Under the pieces are notes generated by a model. The model was given only the letters and a program-made list of their open reading frames with translations. It was not told the origin of the DNA and did no database searches. Made by a program: the position numbers and the translations under genes. 64,000 bases of DNA from DLAJ01 sp964655525 (GTDB lineage: Bacteria > Bacillota > Clostridia > Lachnospirales > Lachnospiraceae): NCBI GenBank assembly GCA_964655525.1, contig CAZZNE010000017.1, positions 22,281 through 86,280 of the forward strand, written 5' to 3'. This document shows, in pieces, positions 60,192-64,000 of this stretch. The number at the start of each line of letters is the position of its first letter. Position 1 is the stretch's first letter.

Positions 60192-60878
60192 TTACGCGTC
60201 GTTTTCCGATAAAGGCGCCTGCTGCCTGCCTCTCAGCTCCTGTTCAAGTTGCGCGACGCGCTCTGCAAGCTCGTCGTTTTCTTTTTTTAACAAAAGGATA
60301 TCCTCCAACACCGGGTCAGGCAGATGGATCTGATCCATATCCTCCCGCGGCAGCGCCTTGTTATCCCGCCGGACGACCCGCCCCGGAACACCGACGACCG
60401 TCGAGTTGGGCGGCACTTCTTTTAAGACCACGCTTCCCGCGCCGATCTTGCTGTTGTCCCCGATCGTAAATGAGCCGAGCACCTTAGCGCCGGCACTGAT
60501 CATGACATTGTCGCCGATGGTCGGATGGCGCTTTCCCTGCTCTTTGCCGGTACCGCCGAGCGTGACGCCCTGATACAGTGTGACATTATTGCCGATCTTC
60601 GTCGTTTCCCCGATGATGACACCGTTGCCGTGATCGATAAAAAAGCCTTCGCCGATCACCGCGCCCGGATGGATCTCGATTCCCGTCTTCCGCGCACCGC
60701 GCTGACTGAGATAGCGCGCCCAAAAATAATGCCCTTTTTGGTAAAGCTTATGCGCAAGCCGGTAATGGATCATTGCCTTAAAGCTCGGATACAGAAACAC
60801 CTCCATATTGGAATGGATCGCCGGGTCCCGCTCCCTGATCACCCTGATCTCTGTTTTGATCTTGCTGATAATTCCCAT
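60192..60878 (-). CDS. cysE: Serine O-acetyltransferase CysE
   Basis: 228 residues from the ATG at 60878, where AGGAG lies a few bases upstream; an in-frame start at 60929 has none. The left-handed beta-helix hexapeptide repeats are clear from GIEIHPGAVIGEGFFIDHG through GETTKIGNNVTLYQGVTLGGTG to KIGAGSVVLKEVPPNSTVVGVPGRVV. It makes O-acetylserine, the precursor for cysteine. It is first in the cysE-cysS-mrnC-rlmB-sigH run. Confidence 0.95.
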   Translation of the reverse strand: MGIISKIKTEIRVIRERDPAIHSNMEVFLYPSFKAMIHYRLAHKLYQKGHYFWARYLSQRGARKTGIEIHPGAVIGEGFFIDHGNGVIIGETTKIGNNVTLYQGVTLGGTGKEQGKRHPTIGDNVMISAGAKVLGSFTIGDNSKIGAGSVVLKEVPPNSTVVGVPGRVVRRDNKALPREDMDQIHLPDPVLEDILLLKKENDELAERVAQLEQELRGRQQAPLSENDA

Positions 60879-60965
60879 GATAACTCCTATTCGTGCACCT
60901 TCCCATGCAATCTGTTTCAGAGCGGACACCGCTTTACTCAGCGTTTCCCTAAATTCCCTATACGT

Positions 60966-61276
60966 AAAAAAAGCTCCGCCTCTGCGGCGACAGAAAGCAA
61001 TTTTACAGCTTTTCTACTGCCTGAATTAGAGACGAAGTATTCCGCGGTTCCACTCTATGTAAGGGCATCCATGTTCCTGCCCTTCTCTTGATACGCATAA
61101 CGGCGTAACCCGTATGAAGCTATCCCGCATGACTGTCATGACACGCGCTTTCACCTCATCAACTCCCGGATGCACTTCAGCTCCGCCCGTGTAAGGAATG
61201 CTTGCAGCCGATGACATTCCCTCTCTGATACCGTGATGCCGGCTTACTCTATCCGTTCATCGTCTTTCCGATTTTC
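60966..61276 (-). promoter_or_regulatory. Cysteine T-box riboswitch upstream of cysE-cysS
   Basis: The T-box core AGAGTGGAACCGCGG lies at 61056-61042 (minus strand). Stem I carries the AGTA and AGAGAGGGAATG motifs, and the specifier codon TGC (Cys) sits at 61174-61172 in the context CTGAAG-TGC-ATC. A terminator with AGCTTTTTTT ends near 60966. Uncharged tRNA-Cys should favour antitermination and expression. No CDS is supported in this stretch. Confidence 0.92.
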
Positions 61277-61284
61277 TTCTATAT

Positions 61285-61312
61285 AGAATAACAAATACGC
61301 AGGGATTGTCAA
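61285..61312 (-). promoter_or_regulatory. Promoter of the cysE T-box operon
   Basis: TTGACA (61312-61307) and TATTCT (61290-61285) on the minus strand with a 16-base spacer, directly upstream of the T-box. Confidence 0.75.
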
Positions 61313-61337
61313 GCCCCCAAAAGAACAGCTTTATACC

Positions 61338-61356
61338 ATGATTGCTGCGCAATCAT
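61338..61356 (-). terminator. Hairpin after the GNAT gene
   Basis: ATGATTGC (61338-61345) and GCAATCAT (61349-61356), perfect 8-base stem with a 3-base loop, between the GNAT stop and the cysE promoter. No strong T run. Confidence 0.45.
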
Positions 61357-61400
61357 AGTAAAGTACATGCCCATTCGGGCAGGTATCCTGTCTGACGACA

Positions 61401-62393
61401 TTATACCATCTCTGGAAAATAAGTGCGTCCGTACGCGCACGCTTCTTCCAGCGAAAGAAACATGATGCGTTCCTCCCTGCTTTTTTCATAAAAGAGCGCT
61501 TCCGCTTCCCGGTCAACAATGACTTCCTGCAGATATTCTTCTCCCTCGCATGCATAACAGAAATATCCGCAGAGCGTGTTGTCTGCCCGCTCTCCGGCGC
61601 CTGTGTGTTCTTCGTTACCTGCCTGATTTTCCTCCATCTTGTTCTTACACGCTTCCTCGCATTCCTGCCGCCACAGCAGGTAAATACCGCCATTTTCGCT
61701 TGCAAGCTCCCTGTTCAGGCGCTCAAAATAGGCTTCGTCATGCACACAGTAGGTATCATAACGTTCCGCAAGCGTCTTTTCGGCATACGCGGCAAGCACC
61801 CCCGCATCCGAAGATGAATACGCGGAAATCCGCAGGTGGGGGGTATCGGAGAAGGAATACGCAGAAAGCCGCAGGCTGCCAGCATCGGAGAAGGACGGCA
61901 GATTCCGCATCATCCGCTCTTTCAAATGCGCACTCCGCGCCCAGATCGAACACTGCCCCACGTATCGGAAACCGAACGGCTCATAGATTGCCGCATCCGC
62001 AGGCATCAAAAACACAAACGGGCATCCTTCGATCTTTGCCTGAAGCACTGCTTTTTGCAGCAAAAACGCCATGCATCCCCTGTGGCGGTACGGCTCTAAC
62101 GTCGCCACACCTACGATATAATATGCCCTACGGCGCGCGCCGTGCATCATCACGTCATACGGATTGGCATGCACCATGGACACAACCCGCCCGTTATCAT
62201 CCTTCAGTACATGGATGCGCGCATCTATGATTTTTTCCCTAAAATAATAACGGAGAAACTCTGCGGTGTCCTCCGAAAACACCTGCTCCCACAGTGCCCG
62301 CGTTAAGAGACCTTCTTTTCCGGAAAGCACCTCGTAATGCAGGTCTGACGGCGGCTCCCCGCCGCCCGTCTTTGTCAGATCAACCGTTTTCAT
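61401..62393 (-). CDS. GNAT N-acetyltransferase, Eis-like N-terminal domain
   Basis: 330 residues. The GNAT core is in the first half: VVSMVHANPYDVMMHGARRRAYYIVGVATLEPYRHRGCMAFLLQKAV, containing the acetyl-CoA loop RHRGCM, then VFLMPADAAIYEPFGFRYVG, a hallmark of Eis-like two-domain GNATs. The following region has an unusual internal repeat (SFSDAGSLRLSAYSFSDT...LRISAYSSSDAGVL), and the rest is a poorly conserved C-terminal domain. Substrate unknown. Confidence 0.82.
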   Translation of the reverse strand: MKTVDLTKTGGGEPPSDLHYEVLSGKEGLLTRALWEQVFSEDTAEFLRYYFREKIIDARIHVLKDDNGRVVSMVHANPYDVMMHGARRRAYYIVGVATLEPYRHRGCMAFLLQKAVLQAKIEGCPFVFLMPADAAIYEPFGFRYVGQCSIWARSAHLKERMMRNLPSFSDAGSLRLSAYSFSDTPHLRISAYSSSDAGVLAAYAEKTLAERYDTYCVHDEAYFERLNRELASENGGIYLLWRQECEEACKNKMEENQAGNEEHTGAGERADNTLCGYFCYACEGEEYLQEVIVDREAEALFYEKSREERIMFLSLEEACAYGRTYFPEMV

Positions 62394-62449
62394 ATGTCTT
62401 CCTCAGCCGACTGATGCGTCCTTTTTCAATCGGTTTGCTTTCCGTCAGC

Positions 62450-62995
62450 TTACGCATCCTTTTTCGGACAGCCCGCGCATCCGGCGCATCCAGACGCAGT
62501 CACATCCTCTCCGGTTACATTGATCGGGGAGGTCAGCATACAGATTGCCTGCGCCGAAATGCCCTCGCCGCTCCCCGTAAATCCGAGCCCCTCCTCCGTG
62601 GTTGCCTTCACATTTACCTGCTCGGGTGCGATCCCCAGCGTTTCAGCGATGCGCGCGCGCATCTCATCAATATGCGGACGCATTTTCGGCGCCTGCGCAA
62701 TGATCGTCGCATCAATATTCTCGATTAGGAAAAAATGTTCCTCCAATTCCTGTCCGACCCGCTTTAACAGCTTCAGACTGGAAATACCCTTATACGCATC
62801 GTCGGTATCCGGAAACAGCTTCCCGATATCGCCAAGCGCCGCCGCGCCGAGCAGGGCGTCCATAATGGCATGCAGGAGCACATCCGCATCCGAATGTCCG
62901 AGCAGTCCTTTCTCATAAGGAATCTCCACGCCTCCGAGAATGAGCTTTCGCCCTTCCACCAAACGATGCACATCATATCCCATTCCGATTCTCAT
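62450..62995 (-). CDS. ispF: 2-C-methyl-D-erythritol 2,4-cyclodiphosphate synthase
   Basis: 181 residues from the ATG at 62995, with GGGAGGAG upstream; the longer frame is unsupported. IspF motifs: MRIGMGYDVHRLVEGRKLILGGVEIPYEKGLLGHSDADVLLHAIMDALLGAAALGDIGKLFPD and ATTEEGLGFTGSGEGISAQA. It closes the MEP pathway ring of isoprenoid synthesis. The C terminus is extended by about 20 residues with three Cys (GCAGCAGC-PKKDA), not usual for IspF. In Bacillus ispF lies near cysE too. Confidence 0.95.
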   Translation of the reverse strand: MRIGMGYDVHRLVEGRKLILGGVEIPYEKGLLGHSDADVLLHAIMDALLGAAALGDIGKLFPDTDDAYKGISSLKLLKRVGQELEEHFFLIENIDATIIAQAPKMRPHIDEMRARIAETLGIAPEQVNVKATTEEGLGFTGSGEGISAQAICMLTSPINVTGEDVTASGCAGCAGCPKKDA

Positions 62996-63072
62996 AATCT
63001 CCTCCCGGTTCCTATCATTTATGATTCTATATTCACTCTGTCTTTCTTCACTGAATGCGGGCATTCGTTTTT

Positions 63073-63579
63073 TCAAAGATTCCCCAACGCTTCGCCCCAC
63101 GCGGCGATCAGACGCTCCAGGCTGCACGCGGCGTTTGCGGGACTGCTTGACGGCAGTTTTACCGCCGGAAGTGTCGTCTGTTCCCTCATATATTTTGTAA
63201 ATAATTGGTACGCTTTATTCCCGTTTAAGTAAATGGCGCGAACGGGCGCATGCCCCGTGATCTCCCGGATGTCGTTGACTGCCACATTCCGGATGGAGCT
63301 GTCGCTGGAGCCGATAATGTCGCATGCGGCGATCACATCCCAAAGCGCAATATGATGCGAAAGAAGAAGCACTTTTTTCTCCTCCACCGTGTCCGGAACC
63401 GCCTCGTTCGTCAACGCGGCGATCACCTTCCAAAAACGATTTTGCGGATGCCCGTAATAAAACCGCTGTTCTCTCGATTTCACCGAAGGAAACGAGCCCA
63501 AGATGACCACTTCCGAATGCGCGTCACAGACCGGTCCGAATTCATGTGTAACGTGCTGATAGTCGTTGCTTTTTTCCAA
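63073..63579 (-). CDS. DNA glycosylase of the UDG superfamily (deoxyinosine/uracil type)
   Basis: About 168 residues. The start is probably TTG 63579, with GCGAGG seven bases before; the frame also opens with TTG 63594. Motifs VVILGSFPSVKSREQRFYYGHPQNRFW and the late HAPVRAIYLNGNKAYQLF and LPSSSPANAA fit the family 6 (hypoxanthine-DNA glycosylase) branch of the uracil-DNA glycosylase superfamily, which removes deaminated adenine or mismatched uracil. The exact specificity is not certain. Confidence 0.85.
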   Translation of the reverse strand: MEKSNDYQHVTHEFGPVCDAHSEVVILGSFPSVKSREQRFYYGHPQNRFWKVIAALTNEAVPDTVEEKKVLLLSHHIALWDVIAACDIIGSSDSSIRNVAVNDIREITGHAPVRAIYLNGNKAYQLFTKYMREQTTLPAVKLPSSSPANAACSLERLIAAWGEALGNL

Positions 63580-63689
63580 GATCGTACCTCGCAATCTCCG
63601 CCAAAATAAATTTTATCGCCCATGCTTCCTGCAATACTCCCAAAAGCTTGACACATGCTTCATCCTCCCATAAAAATGGGCATAAAAAA

Positions 63690-63760
63690 AGCAGATAACG
63701 GGAATCGAACCCGCCTCCCCAGCTTGGGAAGCTGGTGTTCTACCAATGAACTATATCTGC
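63690..63760 (-). tRNA. tRNA-Gly (anticodon CCC)
   Basis: 71 bases: acceptor GCAGATA/TATCTGC, D arm GTTC...GAAC, anticodon arm CCAGC-TTCCCAA-GCTGG with anticodon CCC, T arm GCGGG-TTCGATT-CCCGT. CCA is not encoded. Seven T follow on the minus strand. Confidence 0.97.
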
Positions 63761-63791
63761 GCGTTTCTATGATTTTTTATGAAACGTATAC

Positions 63792-63820
63792 ATTATAATA
63801 TTTTTTTCTAAAAAAGTAAA
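63792..63820 (-). promoter_or_regulatory. Promoter of tRNA-Gly
   Basis: On the minus strand TTTACT (63820-63815), 17 bases, TATAAT (63797-63792), about 30 bases ahead of the tRNA. Confidence 0.7.
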
Positions 63821-63875
63821 TACTAAGAAGTGAATTATTTACACAATTCTTTCGCAATTTTTTTGCATAAAACGC

Positions 63876-63905
63876 TTGACAAGCCCCTCCCTTTGACTGT
63901 ATACT
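63876..63905 (+). promoter_or_regulatory. Promoter of tRNA-Val
   Basis: TTGACA (63876-63881) and TATACT (63900-63905) with an 18-base spacer, 40 bases before the tRNA start. Confidence 0.8.
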
Positions 63906-63945
63906 AGGCAATGCAGTCAAGCAATTGACCTGCAAAATCTTATAT

Positions 63946-64000
63946 GGGATCTTAGCTCAGCTGGGAGAGCATCTGTCTTACAAACAGAGGGTCATAGGTT
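63946..64000 (+). tRNA. tRNA-Val (anticodon TAC), partial at window end
   Basis: The first 55 bases of a tRNA: GGGATCT acceptor strand, D arm GCTC...GAGC, anticodon arm TCTGT-CTTACAA-ACAGA with anticodon TAC, and the start of the T arm. The 3' part is outside the window. Confidence 0.93.

Noticed and set aside
61026..61217. Small minus-strand ORF upstream of cysE
   Set aside because: It falls inside the T-box leader and its bases are explained by the conserved RNA motifs.

Overview
The window reads as chromosome of a low-to-mid GC Gram-positive Firmicute, most likely a Clostridia/Lachnospiraceae member. Supporting signs are CIRCE-controlled groESL and hsp20 genes, a cysteine T-box leader, a cysE-cysS-mrnC-rlmB-sigH cluster in Bacillus/Clostridium order, AGGAGG-type ribosome binding sites, BlaR/BlaI and PadR regulators, lipoprotein-type OppA and no outer-membrane genes. 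I see no prophage, IS element, rRNA or CRISPR array. Most genes lie on the minus strand.

Layout. 1-2345: start of uvrA (partial), groEL-groES with a CIRCE/promoter. 2465-6441: a signalling cassette (chemoreceptor, diguanylate cyclase, degenerate GGDEF protein). 6574-10097: plus-strand ABC-F ATPase, PHP phosphoesterase and HAD phosphatase. 10211-18860: minus-strand run pheA, DUF815 AAA ATPase, ppx, ppk, maf, Cof-type phosphatase and two small genes. 19073-19276: a structured repeat, then a DUF5050 protein. 20418-26045: folate operon (GNAT, TIM-barrel protein, folC, folE, HD protein, folP, folB-folK fusion). 26303-28826: Rpn-type nuclease and two CIRCE-controlled hsp20 genes. 28957-31935: AraC regulator divergent from an ABC-F gene preceded by a probable attenuator. 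32013-37578: Lhr-type helicase and an AT-rich PadR/HXXEE pair. 37783-44353: a membrane protein, a secreted nuclease, a BlaR-like sensor fused to RCC1-like repeats, BlaI-like repressor, GrpB protein. 44503-45077: tRNA-Thr and a DUF3899 protein. 45185-54134: an oppABCDF operon with unusually large insertions. 54283-60878: Cys-rich protein, MATE pump, sigH, rlmB, mrnC, cysS, cysE under a T-box. 61401-64000: GNAT, ispF, deoxyinosine/uracil glycosylase, tRNA-Gly and the start of tRNA-Val.

The most interesting signal is an approximately 205 bp multi-hairpin repeat present as two full copies (19073-19276 and 58041-58247) that align end to end and keep their stems through paired compensatory substitutions, plus an internally deleted copy (57179-57232) and a fragment inside a terminator loop (2476-2500). 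Next are the leader of the second ABC-F gene (short upstream ORFs, a terminator and a complementary antiterminator segment), the oversized Opp components, and the BlaR1/RCC1 fusion. All functions are assigned by reading motifs and context; no database search was run.
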